Positions 32,802 through 42,625 of a DNA stretch of 64,000 nt are shown here, piece by piece. The first letter of the stretch is position 1. Each line of letters begins with the position of its first letter. The position numbers and the translations under genes are program-made. Below the pieces are notes generated by a model. That model ran no database searches. It saw only the letters and a program-made list of their open reading frames with translations, and was not told the origin of the DNA. This stretch comes from an uncultured Prevotella sp. (GTDB lineage Bacteria > Bacteroidota > Bacteroidia > Bacteroidales > Bacteroidaceae), in contig ONYL01000001.1 in assembly GCA_900322035.1 (NCBI GenBank), positions 186,001-250,000 of the forward strand, given 5' to 3'.

Positions 32802-34061
32802 ATGAATACATCCGAACTGCAAAAGATCAAACAACGGTACAATATCGTTGGTAACAGCGAAGGCTTGAACCATGCCTTAGACGTTGCCCTCCAGGTGGCG
32901 CCCACTGATCTGAGCGTGCTCATCGTGGGCGAGAGCGGTGTCGGCAAGGAGATCATTCCACGCGTCATTCACGACAACTCCCCCCGCCGGCGTGAGAACT
33001 ATTTCGCCATCAACTGCGGCTCCATTCCCGAGGGCACCATCGACAGTGAGCTCTTTGGCCACGAAAAGGGATCCTTCACTGGAGCCATCGGTGAGAGTGA
33101 GGGCTACTTCGGCGTGGCCAACAAAGGCACCATCTTCCTCGATGAGGTGGGCGAGCTCCCCATGGCCACCCAGGCCAGACTGTTGCGCGTATTAGAGACG
33201 GGTGAATACATCCGTGTGGGCGGACAGAAAATCATGAAGACCGACGTGCGCGTCGTCGCGGCCACCAATGTCAACATCCGTAAGGCCATCAGTGAGGGAC
33301 GTTTTCGCGAAGACCTCTACTACAGGCTCAACACCATCCCCATCCAGATGCCCCCCCTGCGTGACCGCGGAGAGGACATCCTGCTGCTCTTCCGCCTATT
33401 CGCCATGCAGATGGCAGAAAAATACCGTCTCCCCAAAATCACCCTCGATGATGAGGCCAAGCAGATCATGCTCCATTACAAGTGGCCCGGCAATGTGAGG
33501 CAGTTGAAAAACATCACCGAGCAAATCTCCGTGCTCAGCCAGGAACGCGTCGTCACGGCAAAGATGCTGCAACAGTTTATCCCCAACGATCAGGAGAGCA
33601 CCGAGCTCTCCACTATCTCGCAGCCCGGACAGCACTCCTACGAGAGCGAGAGGGAGATCCTCTATAAAATCCTCTACGAACTGCGCGGCAACGTGAGCGA
33701 CCTCAGACGCGACCTCAACAGCCTGCGCAAACAGCTCAACGACACCCGGGAGTTGCAGGGGGCACGAGGCTTCTCCTCGGCCCTTATCGACGAGGGCTAC
33801 CCGGCTATCCCCAACCGTGGCAATGAGCTCATGGGCTCAGCGGGCGTTTCCCCCACCCCGCACTCCGACATCCAAGACGCCGAAGCCGAGGAAATCAAGA
33901 CCGAAGAGCCCGAGACCCTCAACCTCAGCGATCTGGGACGGCAAACCGTAGAAAAGGCCCTCGAACGCAATGGTGGCAATCGCAAGAAAGCCGCGCAGGA
34001 ACTCGGCATCAGCGACCGAACACTCTACAGAAGAATCAAACAATATGGCCTCACCAAATAG
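32802..34061 (+). CDS. Sigma-54-dependent transcriptional activator, no receiver domain
   Basis: A 419-residue bacterial enhancer-binding protein that starts directly with the AAA+ domain. It has Walker A GESGVGKE (43-50), the sigma-54 contact loop as GSFTGA (90-95, usual form GAFTGA) and Walker B FLDEVGE. A linker with a coiled segment follows, then a C-terminal Fis-type HTH (NRKKAAQELGISDRTLYRRIKQYGL region). No phospho-receiver or ligand domain precedes the AAA+ module, so its input is unknown. It heads a conserved Bacteroidales neighbourhood with lptE, a TPR gene and secG; lptE begins 17 bases before its stop. A TAATTTTG element lies at 32787-32794. Confidence 0.92.
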   Translation: MNTSELQKIKQRYNIVGNSEGLNHALDVALQVAPTDLSVLIVGESGVGKEIIPRVIHDNSPRRRENYFAINCGSIPEGTIDSELFGHEKGSFTGAIGESEGYFGVANKGTIFLDEVGELPMATQARLLRVLETGEYIRVGGQKIMKTDVRVVAATNVNIRKAISEGRFREDLYYRLNTIPIQMPPLRDRGEDILLLFRLFAMQMAEKYRLPKITLDDEAKQIMLHYKWPGNVRQLKNITEQISVLSQERVVTAKMLQQFIPNDQESTELSTISQPGQHSYESEREILYKILYELRGNVSDLRRDLNSLRKQLNDTRELQGARGFSSALIDEGYPAIPNRGNELMGSAGVSPTPHSDIQDAEAEEIKTEEPETLNLSDLGRQTVEKALERNGGNRKKAAQELGISDRTLYRRIKQYGLTK

Positions 34062-34605
34062 CACGTCATACCCACACTCCCCATCGTCAAGACTGACTGG
34101 TATTGCCGTTCTTGTGGCCACAATGCTTTTCGCGTTGACGCTCAGTGGTTGCAAGGTGAGCTATGGTTTCAACGGATCGAGCATCGACTACAACAAGACG
34201 AAGACCATCACGATCAACGACTTCCCCATCCGCTCCAGCTATGTCTGGGGACCCATGGGACCCATGTTCAACACGGCGCTCAAAGACGAATTCGCCAACC
34301 ATACCCGGCTGCAGCAGGTGAAGCGCAACGGAGATCTTCAAATAGAGGGAGAAATCACCCAGTACTCCCAGCGCAACAAGAGTGTCTCCAGCGAAGGCTA
34401 TGCCGCACAGACCGAACTCTCAATCACCGTCAACGTGAGATTCACCAACCGGGTGAACCACGACGAGGACTTCGAACGCCAGTTTACGGCTACGGCCTCC
34501 TACGAGACCACAAGATCGCTTGTCAGCGTGCAGCAGGAACTGGTACAGCAAATGGTCAATGACCTGGCCGAACAAATTTTCAATGCCACCGTGGCCAACT
34601 GGTAA
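34045..34605 (+). CDS. lptE: LPS-assembly lipoprotein LptE
   Basis: A 186-residue lipoprotein with lipobox LTLSGC (Cys36). The LptE family in Bacteroidetes has the conserved start CKVSYGFNGSSIDY and a C-terminal helix VQQELVQQMVNDLAEQIFNATVANW seen here. It plugs the outer-membrane LptD channel that delivers LPS to the cell surface. The start at 34045 lies inside the end of the activator gene; a longer reading from 33970 would only add sequence read out of frame from that gene. Confidence 0.88.
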   Translation: MASPNSTSYPHSPSSRLTGIAVLVATMLFALTLSGCKVSYGFNGSSIDYNKTKTITINDFPIRSSYVWGPMGPMFNTALKDEFANHTRLQQVKRNGDLQIEGEITQYSQRNKSVSSEGYAAQTELSITVNVRFTNRVNHDEDFERQFTATASYETTRSLVSVQQELVQQMVNDLAEQIFNATVANW

Positions 34606-34633
34606 TCGATATAAAAAACAACTCAGAACAAGT

Positions 34634-35389
34634 ATGGAACTGACAACGCTCATCAAGCATCCCGAACGAATGGACAAGGAGACCCTCTACGATCTCCGAA
34701 GCTTGATTGCGCTCTATCCCTACTTCCAGACTGCGCGGCTGCTGATGCTCCAGAATCTCTATATCCTCCACGATCCGTCGTTCGACGAGGAATTGAGGAG
34801 GGCTGCCATCTACATCACCGACCGCAAGATGATCTTCAACATGGTGGAGGCGGCCCATTACCGTCTGCACACCAAGCCGCGCCAGCAGGAAAAGGCTCAG
34901 AAGCCCGGCGAGAGCCGCACCGTGGCCCTCATCGACGACTTCCTCGACTCCATACCCGCCGACTCCGAGGAAGAGAAAAACGGCAGGCGAAAGCCGACAC
35001 CGGCCGACGCCGCGGTGGACTACGTCTCCTATCTGCTCGAAACTGAGAGCGAGGAGGAGAAGCAGGCCAAAGACAAGGCACCGCAGCTGAAAGGACAGGA
35101 TCTCATCGACAACTTCATCAACAATGAAGGCGGAAAGATCACCCTACAGGACGAACCGGAGTTTATGCCCGAGATTGAAGAAGAGGAAGAAGACAGGTCG
35201 GCCGACACCATCGAGCAAGGTGGCTATGCCACGGAGACCCTCGCGCGCATCTACATCAAGCAGGGACGCTACGACAAGGCATTGGAGATCATGAAAAAAC
35301 TCGACCTCACCAAAGCCCGGCAGAACATCTACTTCGTCGATCAGATCCGATTCTTAGAAAAATTGATAGTAAATAGTAAAAACAAATAA
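34634..35389 (+). CDS. TPR-containing protein of the lptE-secG neighbourhood
   Basis: A 251-residue soluble protein. The N-terminal half opens MELTTLIKHPERMDKETLYDLRSL and has repeat-like helices. The middle is highly acidic (SEEEKN, EIEEEEEDRS), and a C-terminal TPR unit reads TLARIYIKQGRYDKALEIMKKLDL. It is always found between lptE and secG in related genomes as far as remembered, but its function is not known. Twenty-eight bases separate it from lptE and 14 from secG. Confidence 0.82.
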   Translation: MELTTLIKHPERMDKETLYDLRSLIALYPYFQTARLLMLQNLYILHDPSFDEELRRAAIYITDRKMIFNMVEAAHYRLHTKPRQQEKAQKPGESRTVALIDDFLDSIPADSEEEKNGRRKPTPADAAVDYVSYLLETESEEEKQAKDKAPQLKGQDLIDNFINNEGGKITLQDEPEFMPEIEEEEEDRSADTIEQGGYATETLARIYIKQGRYDKALEIMKKLDLTKARQNIYFVDQIRFLEKLIVNSKNK

Positions 35390-35403
35390 AACAAACCAAA
35401 GAA

Positions 35404-35811
35404 ATGTACAATTTATTAGTTGTCTTCATCATCATCGCCTCGCTGCTGATGATTTTCATCGTTTTGATTCAGGAATCAAAGGGAGGCGGTCTGGCATCCA
35501 ACTTCTCTGCATCCAACTCCATTATGGGTGTGCGCAAAACCACCGATGTTGTGGAGAAGACTACTTGGGGGCTGGCCATCGCCATGGTCGTGTTCAGTGT
35601 GCTCTGCGCCTATGTAGCTCCCTCTGCTACCGGCGATCAGAGCGTCATGGAAAATGCTGCCACCCAGTCACAATCCACGAATCCTACCAACACTCAGGGC
35701 TTCGGTGCCGGTCAGACGGCTCCCGCCAATGGTGCGCAGAAGGCAGCTCCTGCTGCCGGAAACAATGCAGCTCCCGCTGCCGGAAACGCTCCTGCCGCTC
35801 CTGCCAAATAA
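35404..35811 (+). CDS. secG: Preprotein translocase subunit SecG
   Basis: A 135-residue inner-membrane protein that assists SecYE in protein export. Two transmembrane helices (about residues 3-22 and 50-72) flank the conserved loop LIQESKGGGLASNF. The C-terminal tail of about 55 residues is an Ala/Pro/Asn-rich low-complexity extension (repeats of PAAGN), common in Bacteroidales SecG. A terminator follows. Confidence 0.93.
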   Translation: MYNLLVVFIIIASLLMIFIVLIQESKGGGLASNFSASNSIMGVRKTTDVVEKTTWGLAIAMVVFSVLCAYVAPSATGDQSVMENAATQSQSTNPTNTQGFGAGQTAPANGAQKAAPAAGNNAAPAAGNAPAAPAK

Positions 35812-35833
35812 CGCGAGAAACTTCGGTAACAGC

Positions 35834-35874
35834 AAAAAAGGAAGGATCCCAATATGGAATTCTTCCTTTTTTTA
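35834..35874 (+). terminator. Terminator after secG
   Basis: AAAAAAGGAAG (around 35834-35844) pairs with CTTCCTTTTTTT (around 35862-35873) across a short ATCC/GGAT inner stem. The A tract and T tract would let it act in both directions, between secG and the convergent secreted HMA gene. Confidence 0.75.
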
Positions 35875-35891
35875 TGGAATGCACTGAAAAG

Positions 35892-36242
35892 TTATTTGGT
35901 GCAGTTCTTCATCGATCCGCTGCGATACTTGCAGCAAGAAGGCAGCTTATTGTAAGCCGCATCGCTGGCCTTTACGCTGCCAGCATCATGACCTGCCGCC
36001 GCAATGGCCTTCTGCACCTTGGCCGGTGTCGTCTTGGCATTGTCGTAGACAAGCGTCATCTGGTGGGTCTTCCGGCTCCAACTGGCCGACAGAACGCCCT
36101 TGCAGCTCTTTGCGGCCTTCTCGATGCGCGCCTCGCACATCTCACACATTCCGTTCACCTTGAAGGTAGTCTTCACGGTCTTGGCTTCAGCAGCGACACT
36201 CATCGTCATCACTGCCAACATGGTCAAAATGATTTTTCTCAT
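35892..36242 (-). CDS. Secreted HMA-domain protein
   Basis: A 116-residue exported protein: signal peptide at residues 1-20 (cleavage after AEA), then an HMA domain with GMCEMC (Cys33 and Cys36). A Cys-rich C terminus (SCCKYRSGSMKNC) could add ligands. It likely binds Cu(I) or Ag(I) in the periplasm and passes it to the RND pump. It is the last gene of the cus-like run, 99 bp after the adaptor gene. Confidence 0.85.
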   Translation of the reverse strand: MRKIILTMLAVMTMSVAAEAKTVKTTFKVNGMCEMCEARIEKAAKSCKGVLSASWSRKTHQMTLVYDNAKTTPAKVQKAIAAAGHDAGSVKASDAAYNKLPSCCKYRSGSMKNCTK

Positions 36243-36341
36243 TGTGTTGTCTGTTTATTTGTTGTTGAAACTTATTTAGATGAGCCGGACTGTCGGCACT
36301 GCTCACAAGGAGCACCGCACTTGGAGCCCGGCTCAGATCTC

Positions 36342-37577
36342 TCAATCTCTGTTCATCATGCTCCGTTTGCCGTCGAGCTGAGCACTGGCATCAATGGCAA
36401 AGGCACCGCTGGTGACAATCTCCTCCCCCTCGGCCAGTCCATCCGTAATCACGTAGCCATCGGGGAGCGAAGGACCAAGGGTAACCTCACGCAGGTGGAA
36501 CACCGGCATTCCGCCGTCGTCCTCCTTCACATAGACCACACTACGGGTTCCCGTCCAGAGCACTGCGCTCTTGGGGACTACGATATCCAACTGGTATTGT
36601 GACAAGTGGGAGGCGACGACACCTGTCACATTCATCTCGGGCTTGAACACGCCGCCGGCATTCCCCATCTCCACGCGCACACCCGCCGTACGGGTTTCGC
36701 TGTCGAGCACGGGATCAATGAAGCTCACCCTTCCCCGGAAGGTCTTCCCAGGCATTGCCTCACTGGTGAACACCACTTCAGCCCCCTTTCTAAGGAAGGG
36801 CAGATCGGCCTCATAAGCCTGGAACATCACCCAGACACGACTCAGATTGGCCACCTTCAGCAGTGGCTGTCCCTGCTTGACGTAGTCGCCCGCACTGACG
36901 TTCTTCTCTACCACCGTGCCGCTGGTGTTGGCTTTTAGGGTGAAATAGGGCGAGGCATGGCGGGTCTTGATGATCTGGTTCACCTGCTCGGCTGTCACAT
37001 TGAGCAGTCTGAGTTTCTCTTTAGCCGCCTCGACGAGACTTTCCCGCTGCTGGACGGAGGGGAAACTGAGTGCCGCCACAAGTTCCTGGCTGGCCGTGTA
37101 GAGCGAGGGCGAATAGATGACCGCCAACGTCTGCCCACGGCTCACGTGGTCGCCCACTGCACTGACGGCAAGTTTCTCCACGCGTCCTTCCACATAGGCC
37201 GACTGGGTCTGCTCCAACCGCTGGTCGGCCTCCACCTTACCGTAGAGTCTGACTTCCTTGGTCGTTGAGCCCGTGCCGACGGTTTCTGTCTCCACATTGG
37301 CCAGGGCAAGGGCCTCATCGGAGAGCATCACACCATCGTCGTCCGTCGACATCTTACTGTCACCGCCACTCTTGCCCGCCGGAATCAAGTCCATCCCACA
37401 GATAGGACACTTGCCGGGATGGTCTTGTTTCACCTGGGGATGCATCGAACAAGTATAGACCGTAGCATTGCCGGCTTTGCCCTCCTCGGCCCCACGACGC
37501 ATAACGACTAAGGCGATGAGCAAAACCACAACGGCCGTTATGCCAATATAGATATATTTTTTATTCTTTTTCATCAT
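36342..37577 (-). CDS. cusB: CusB-type RND adaptor with heavy-metal-binding domain
   Basis: A 411-residue membrane-fusion protein. It has an N-terminal membrane anchor (about residues 8-27) and a heavy-metal binding domain of the YHS/HMBD kind at residues 41-66 (YTCSMHPQVK, then HPGKCPICGMDL). The hairpin and lipoyl-like segments and beta-barrel of efflux adaptors follow (VEKLAVSAVGDHVSRGQTLAVIYSP, AGDYVKQGQPL). It joins the inner-membrane CusA to the outer-membrane channel and, in E. coli, receives Cu(I)/Ag(I). Its start overlaps the end of the channel gene by four bases. Confidence 0.92.
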   Translation of the reverse strand: MMKKNKKYIYIGITAVVVLLIALVVMRRGAEEGKAGNATVYTCSMHPQVKQDHPGKCPICGMDLIPAGKSGGDSKMSTDDDGVMLSDEALALANVETETVGTGSTTKEVRLYGKVEADQRLEQTQSAYVEGRVEKLAVSAVGDHVSRGQTLAVIYSPSLYTASQELVAALSFPSVQQRESLVEAAKEKLRLLNVTAEQVNQIIKTRHASPYFTLKANTSGTVVEKNVSAGDYVKQGQPLLKVANLSRVWVMFQAYEADLPFLRKGAEVVFTSEAMPGKTFRGRVSFIDPVLDSETRTAGVRVEMGNAGGVFKPEMNVTGVVASHLSQYQLDIVVPKSAVLWTGTRSVVYVKEDDGGMPVFHLREVTLGPSLPDGYVITDGLAEGEEIVTSGAFAIDASAQLDGKRSMMNRD

Positions 37578-38845
37578 TCTTTAAATTTACTTATGGTAAA
37601 ATCATGACTGACGGCCAAGCGTTCCATCTCAGCCACCAAGGTATTGTATTGGGCATAGGCCTCAGCCCGCAGCAGGTCGTAGTCGATCTGCTCGCGCTGC
37701 GTTTGGAGAATGTCGGTAAGTGAGGTGGTGCCATTGGCATACTCATCGAGCATGAGCCGGAGCGTCCTGTTGAGGATCTCCGTCTCGCTGTCATAGAGTT
37801 TCACCTTGCGGTCTACATCAGCGGCCTTGTTCTCTATGTCGAGATAGGCAGCCTTCAGGGCATCCTGTCGCTGCAGAATGCCGCTCTCCGCGCTTTGACT
37901 CATCAGCTGAGCACTCTGCCGGGCCATGTTCGTACGGCGGCGAAAGATGGGTATCGTCACCTTCAACATAGGCATCCACATGTCCTTGCCGTTCATGTTG
38001 GCCATCATGGGCATGTCCACCTTACCATTGAGCATGTATTCCACGCCGACGCCAAACTTGGGCATCCCCTGTGCCTTGGCCATGCGGTCCTGGGCCGCAA
38101 ACGACTGCTGCTGGGCCTCAAGTTGGGCTATCGTGGGATCTTTCGAGGCCAGCTGTGTTTCGTCGACAGCCGGCATCGCGTTGAGCAGGATGGTATCGGG
38201 CAGACACAGTGGGGCTTCAGGACTGCGGTGCATAGTGAGGTTAAAGCGCTGACCCAGCAAGCGCAGCTCATCTTCCAGGCTGGCCTTCTTCTCTTCGAGC
38301 CGCTTGTCTTCAGCCTCTATCCGCAGCTGGTCGCTCATGCGGCTGTTGCGTCCCATCGTTTGATTCTTGTACTGATAGATGGCGACTCTTTGGATGTCGG
38401 CCAACAGTCGTCGCTGGCGCTGCACACTTTTTATTTTCTCCTGGGTGGAGAGCATATTGAACCACTGCCGCTGCATGTCGAGGGCCAGGTCGAGCACGGC
38501 CTGCCTGAATTCCTGAAACGAAGCCCTGGCCTGCGCCTCCTTCTGCTCTCTGCCCGATTTGAGCACGCCAGCCCAAGGAAACATCTGCATCAGTGAGAAC
38601 GTGGCTATCTGTTTGCCGTTGACATGGTTCATGGCCTCCGGATAGAATCCCAAAGTCAGTTCCGGATCGCTGAGCTGTCCTTCTCCACAAGCACTTGCCA
38701 GCTGGGCCTTGTAGGCCTGATATTGCCGGGCCAGGGCAGGACTGTTGTTCATCGCCGCGTCGATATAGACGGCAAGGCTGTCTCTCTGGGCATGGGCAGT
38801 TGACGCCGCGAGAAGCATCAAGCCACAAAAAATGTATTTTCTCAT
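37574..38845 (-). CDS. cusC: TolC-family outer-membrane efflux channel
   Basis: A 423-residue outer-membrane factor. It has a signal peptide (MRKYIFCGLMLLAASTAHA), then the long helical repeats of the TolC family with EAMNHVNGKQIATFSLMQMFPWAG and TSLTDILQTQREQIDYDLLRAEAYAQYNTLVAEME. With CusA and CusB it forms a tripartite metal exporter. Overlaps of four bases with both neighbours show tight translational coupling. Confidence 0.92.
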   Translation of the reverse strand: MRKYIFCGLMLLAASTAHAQRDSLAVYIDAAMNNSPALARQYQAYKAQLASACGEGQLSDPELTLGFYPEAMNHVNGKQIATFSLMQMFPWAGVLKSGREQKEAQARASFQEFRQAVLDLALDMQRQWFNMLSTQEKIKSVQRQRRLLADIQRVAIYQYKNQTMGRNSRMSDQLRIEAEDKRLEEKKASLEDELRLLGQRFNLTMHRSPEAPLCLPDTILLNAMPAVDETQLASKDPTIAQLEAQQQSFAAQDRMAKAQGMPKFGVGVEYMLNGKVDMPMMANMNGKDMWMPMLKVTIPIFRRRTNMARQSAQLMSQSAESGILQRQDALKAAYLDIENKAADVDRKVKLYDSETEILNRTLRLMLDEYANGTTSLTDILQTQREQIDYDLLRAEAYAQYNTLVAEMERLAVSHDFTISKFKE

Positions 38846-41800
38846 TGTTTCTGTTGTTTTACGAGTTTACTTTCGCGCCACCAGCATTGGAGCACGGGTA
38901 CCACAAACATCGTCATCGTCTGGATCAGCATACCACCAAAAGTGGGGATGCTCATGGGCACCATGATGTCGGCGCCCTTGCCCGTAGAACTCAACACCGG
39001 CAGCAGGGCGATGAGTGTCGTGGCTGTCGTCATGCAGGCAGCGCGTACACGCTTCTTTCCAGCCACCACCACGGCTTCGGTGATTTCTTCCCGGGTGGCA
39101 GGCTTGAGGTGCTGGAAGGTTTGATGAATATAAGTTCCCATCAGTACGCCGTCGTCGGTAGAAACACCGAAAAGGGCAATGAATCCCACCCACACGGCAA
39201 CGCTCAGGTTGATCTGCCCCATGCCGAAGAGGGCACGCATATTCACGCCGGCAATGTCGAAATTCATGAACCACGGCTGGCCGTAGAGCCACATCAGGAT
39301 GAAGCCGCCGGCAAAGGCAACGAAAACGCCTGAGAAATGAATCATGGAGGCCGTGACACTCTTGAACTGGAAATAGAGAATCAAAAAGATGAGCAGCAGA
39401 GCCACGGGGATGACCACCTGGAGCCGCTTGGCGGCATGCACTTGCTGTTCATAGCTTCCGGCAAACTTATACGACACACCTTTGGGAAGGTCTATCTTGT
39501 GTTCGGCCACCAAATGGTCGATTGTTTTCTTAGCCTCATTGACAACGTCGACCTCGGCCTTGTTGCCCACTTTGTCGAAGGTGATGTAACCCACGAGGAA
39601 CGTGTTCTCACTCTGTATCATCGTGGCTCCCTTCACAAAGTGCATGGTAGCCAGCTCGCCGAGAGGGATCTGTGTACCGTCGGCCGCCGGCACAAGGATG
39701 CCGGCGAGGGCATCGGGGTTGTCGCGCAACTCGCGGGCATAGCGCACGCGGATAGGGAACCGCTCACGTCCCTCAACAGTGTTGCCTTCCTCCATGCCGC
39801 CTATCGCCGTCTCGATCACCGACTGCACCGTTCCGATCTGTATACCGTAGCGGCCGAGCTTTTCGCGGTCGGGTTCTATTTCGATGTAGGGAGCACCCTG
39901 GGCCCGGTCGTAATAGACCGATGCCGACTGGATGTCGCTGATTTGCTTCAGTGCCTTCTCCATCTGCATGCCTGCCTTGTCGATGCTTTCGAGGTCGGGA
40001 CCGTAGACTTTCAGTCCCATTGGAGCCTTCATACCCGTGGAGAGCATCACCTGCCGGGTGGCAATAGGCTGCAGCTTGGGCGAACCGGTAAGTCCGGGCA
40101 GGTTGGTCACACGTGTAATTTCGTCCCAAATGTCGTCCTCGGTCCTGATTTCCTTGCGCCACTGACGGAAATAATCGCCATGACGGTCGGGAACCAGACT
40201 GTCTTGCGGAATCCGCTCAAAACCCTCCTCGGGGTCGTAAGTCCGTCCGCTCTTGAGGATGAAACAGCCCTTAGCGTCGGTCTTGAACCGGGCGCGGTGG
40301 CCATTGTCGTCAAGCATGTATTCGGGTTTGTAGTTGATCGTGGTCTCATACATCTGGATGGGTGCGGGATCAAGGGCACTCTCTGCCCTGCCCCATTTGC
40401 CCACGGCCGACTCTATTTCGGGAATAGTCATCAATCTGCGGTCGATCTGCTTGCAGAGCCTCAGGTTTTCCTCCACGCCGCTGTGGGGCATGGACGTTGG
40501 CATGAGCATAAACGTCCCCTCATCGAGGGTAGGCATAAACTCGCTGCCGGTGTGTTTCCAGATCAGGGCTCCGCACAGCAGCACTCCGACGGGCAGGGAC
40601 ATGAAGGCCAACCGGTGGCCGAGGCACCATCGGAGGATGCGTTCATAGTGCACCACCATCAGCCACAGCAGGGTCAGCACCACGCCAACAAGTACCACAA
40701 CGAAGAGTATATTGGCCAACATTCCGTTTTGTGGTCCCAAGGGGAGCCACAGGGATGTCAGTTCGTAAAGGGCCACAAGCACCACGAGGGCGATGAACAC
40801 GTAGTTGTATCTGATCTCACAGCTCCCTATCCGGATGGTCTTCAGCTTTCTCTTATGGAAAAGCCGCATGACCAACTGCCGTGGCAGCCGGAGGGAGAAG
40901 ATCCAATAGGCCAGGGTGGGCAACACGGTCAGGCCGAGCAGCAGGGCGGAAAGCAGGGCAAAGGTCTTGGTGAATGCCAGAGGATGGAACATTCTTCCTT
41001 CCTGGGCCTGCATCGCGAAGACGGGCAGAAATGAAATGATGGTAGTGCCCATGCCCGTCATCACGGCCGACGAAACTTCGGTCACGGATTCAAGGATGAG
41101 CTGTTCCAGCGCTTCGCCACGAACGTTGTCGCGGTCTTCACGGGCTTCAAGGTGTCTCACGACGTTTTCCATGAACACCACACCCACATCGACCATCACG
41201 CCGATAGCGATGGCGATACCGCTCAAGGCGACAATATTGGCCTCTACGCCGGTGAGTTTCATGATGATGAACGTGCTGAGTACGGCCAGGGGCAACATCA
41301 CCGAGATCACAATGGAAGCCCTGAGATTGACCACAAGAATCAAGACGACGATGATACAGATGAGCACTTCATGGGTGAGCGAGCTCTCCAGTGTGCCTAT
41401 GGTCTCCTTGATGAGTTGGGTGCGATCGTAAAAAGGCACTACCGTGACCTTCGACACCGTGCCGTCCTTGAGGGTTTTCTCGGGCATGGCGGTCTGCATC
41501 TCCTTGATCTTCTCCTTCACATTATTGATGACCTCCAATGGATTGCTCCCTTCTCGGGCTACGACCACACCGCCCACGGCTTCCTGCCCTTCCTTGTCGA
41601 GTCCGCCACGACGGTCGCCGGGACCAAAGCTCACCCTGGCCAGGTCCTTCACCCTGACGGGCACACCCTCGCGGCTGGTAACGGGGGCGTTTTCCAGATC
41701 GGAGAGTTTCTTGACGTAGCCAAGTCCGCGTATGATGTATTCAGCCTGGTTGATTTCCATCGTTCCGGCTCCCACGTCGATATTGGAGTTTTTCACGGCC

Positions 41801-42477
41801 TGCATCACCTGCACGAGATTGATGCCATAGGACCGCATGGCCTCAGGATCGAGGTCTACCTGGTATTCCTTCACGAATCCGCCCACGCTGGCCACCTCGC
41901 TTACCCCTTCGGCCGACGAGAGCTGGTAGCGCACGTAGTAGTCCTGCAGGGTACGCAGTTCCTCGGGATTCCAGCCGCCTGCCGGACGTCCGGTCTTGGT
42001 ATCGCGTCCCTCTAAGGTATACCAGAAGATTTGCCCCAAAGCCGTGGCATCGGGGCCCAATTGTGGTTTCACCCCCTCGGGCAACAGTCCGGTAGGCAAC
42101 GAATTGAGTTTTTCCAATATGCGCGACCGGCTCCAATAGAAATCTACCCCCTCATTGAAGATGATATAGATGAACGACATGCCCATCATGGATGTAGAGC
42201 GGATGGTCTTCACATTAGGAATGCCCATCAGGGCGGTGGTGAGTGGATAGGTCACCTGGTCTTGAATATCCTTGGGCGAACGTCCCATCCACTCTGTAGA
42301 AATAATTTGTTGGTTGTCACCAATATCAGGTATGGCATCCACGGCTACCGGCGAGCGGGGAACAAGCCCGCTGTGCCAGTTGAAAGGTGCCGTAGAGAGT
42401 CCACCTAATAGTATGGCTATCAGCACAAAAGCAGATACGATGCGATTGTGCAAAAAATAAGCTATGATTTTATCCAT
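38842..42477 (-). CDS. cusA: CusA/CzcA-type heavy-metal RND pump
   Basis: A 1211-residue proton-driven inner-membrane pump of the heavy-metal efflux RND class. It opens MDKIIAYFLHNRIVSAFVLIAILLGG (TM1) and has the ALMGIPNVKTIRSTS region, the proton-relay DVGVVFMEN in TM4, and MPTLDEGTFMLMPTSMPHS in the second porter domain. At 1211 residues it is longer than E. coli CusA (about 1047). Much of the excess lies around residues 690-800 (DNGHRARFKTDAKGC to TRVTNLPGL), in the second porter loop. It should export Cu(I)/Ag(I) directly to the channel. Confidence 0.93.
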   Translation of the reverse strand: MDKIIAYFLHNRIVSAFVLIAILLGGLSTAPFNWHSGLVPRSPVAVDAIPDIGDNQQIISTEWMGRSPKDIQDQVTYPLTTALMGIPNVKTIRSTSMMGMSFIYIIFNEGVDFYWSRSRILEKLNSLPTGLLPEGVKPQLGPDATALGQIFWYTLEGRDTKTGRPAGGWNPEELRTLQDYYVRYQLSSAEGVSEVASVGGFVKEYQVDLDPEAMRSYGINLVQVMQAVKNSNIDVGAGTMEINQAEYIIRGLGYVKKLSDLENAPVTSREGVPVRVKDLARVSFGPGDRRGGLDKEGQEAVGGVVVAREGSNPLEVINNVKEKIKEMQTAMPEKTLKDGTVSKVTVVPFYDRTQLIKETIGTLESSLTHEVLICIIVVLILVVNLRASIVISVMLPLAVLSTFIIMKLTGVEANIVALSGIAIAIGVMVDVGVVFMENVVRHLEAREDRDNVRGEALEQLILESVTEVSSAVMTGMGTTIISFLPVFAMQAQEGRMFHPLAFTKTFALLSALLLGLTVLPTLAYWIFSLRLPRQLVMRLFHKRKLKTIRIGSCEIRYNYVFIALVVLVALYELTSLWLPLGPQNGMLANILFVVVLVGVVLTLLWLMVVHYERILRWCLGHRLAFMSLPVGVLLCGALIWKHTGSEFMPTLDEGTFMLMPTSMPHSGVEENLRLCKQIDRRLMTIPEIESAVGKWGRAESALDPAPIQMYETTINYKPEYMLDDNGHRARFKTDAKGCFILKSGRTYDPEEGFERIPQDSLVPDRHGDYFRQWRKEIRTEDDIWDEITRVTNLPGLTGSPKLQPIATRQVMLSTGMKAPMGLKVYGPDLESIDKAGMQMEKALKQISDIQSASVYYDRAQGAPYIEIEPDREKLGRYGIQIGTVQSVIETAIGGMEEGNTVEGRERFPIRVRYARELRDNPDALAGILVPAADGTQIPLGELATMHFVKGATMIQSENTFLVGYITFDKVGNKAEVDVVNEAKKTIDHLVAEHKIDLPKGVSYKFAGSYEQQVHAAKRLQVVIPVALLLIFLILYFQFKSVTASMIHFSGVFVAFAGGFILMWLYGQPWFMNFDIAGVNMRALFGMGQINLSVAVWVGFIALFGVSTDDGVLMGTYIHQTFQHLKPATREEITEAVVVAGKKRVRAACMTTATTLIALLPVLSSTGKGADIMVPMSIPTFGGMLIQTMTMFVVPVLQCWWRESKLVKQQKQ

Positions 42478-42625
42478 TCAATAAGACTTTGTTAAATGAG
42501 TTTGATTGGGAGAAAAGACAAATTCTTCTCCTTCCGGTATCTATGACGACTGCACCTCTCCTGATTTCCCTATTCGACAATAGAAGAATTCATGAAAAGT
42601 CCAACTCCCCAAGACACTGAAAACA

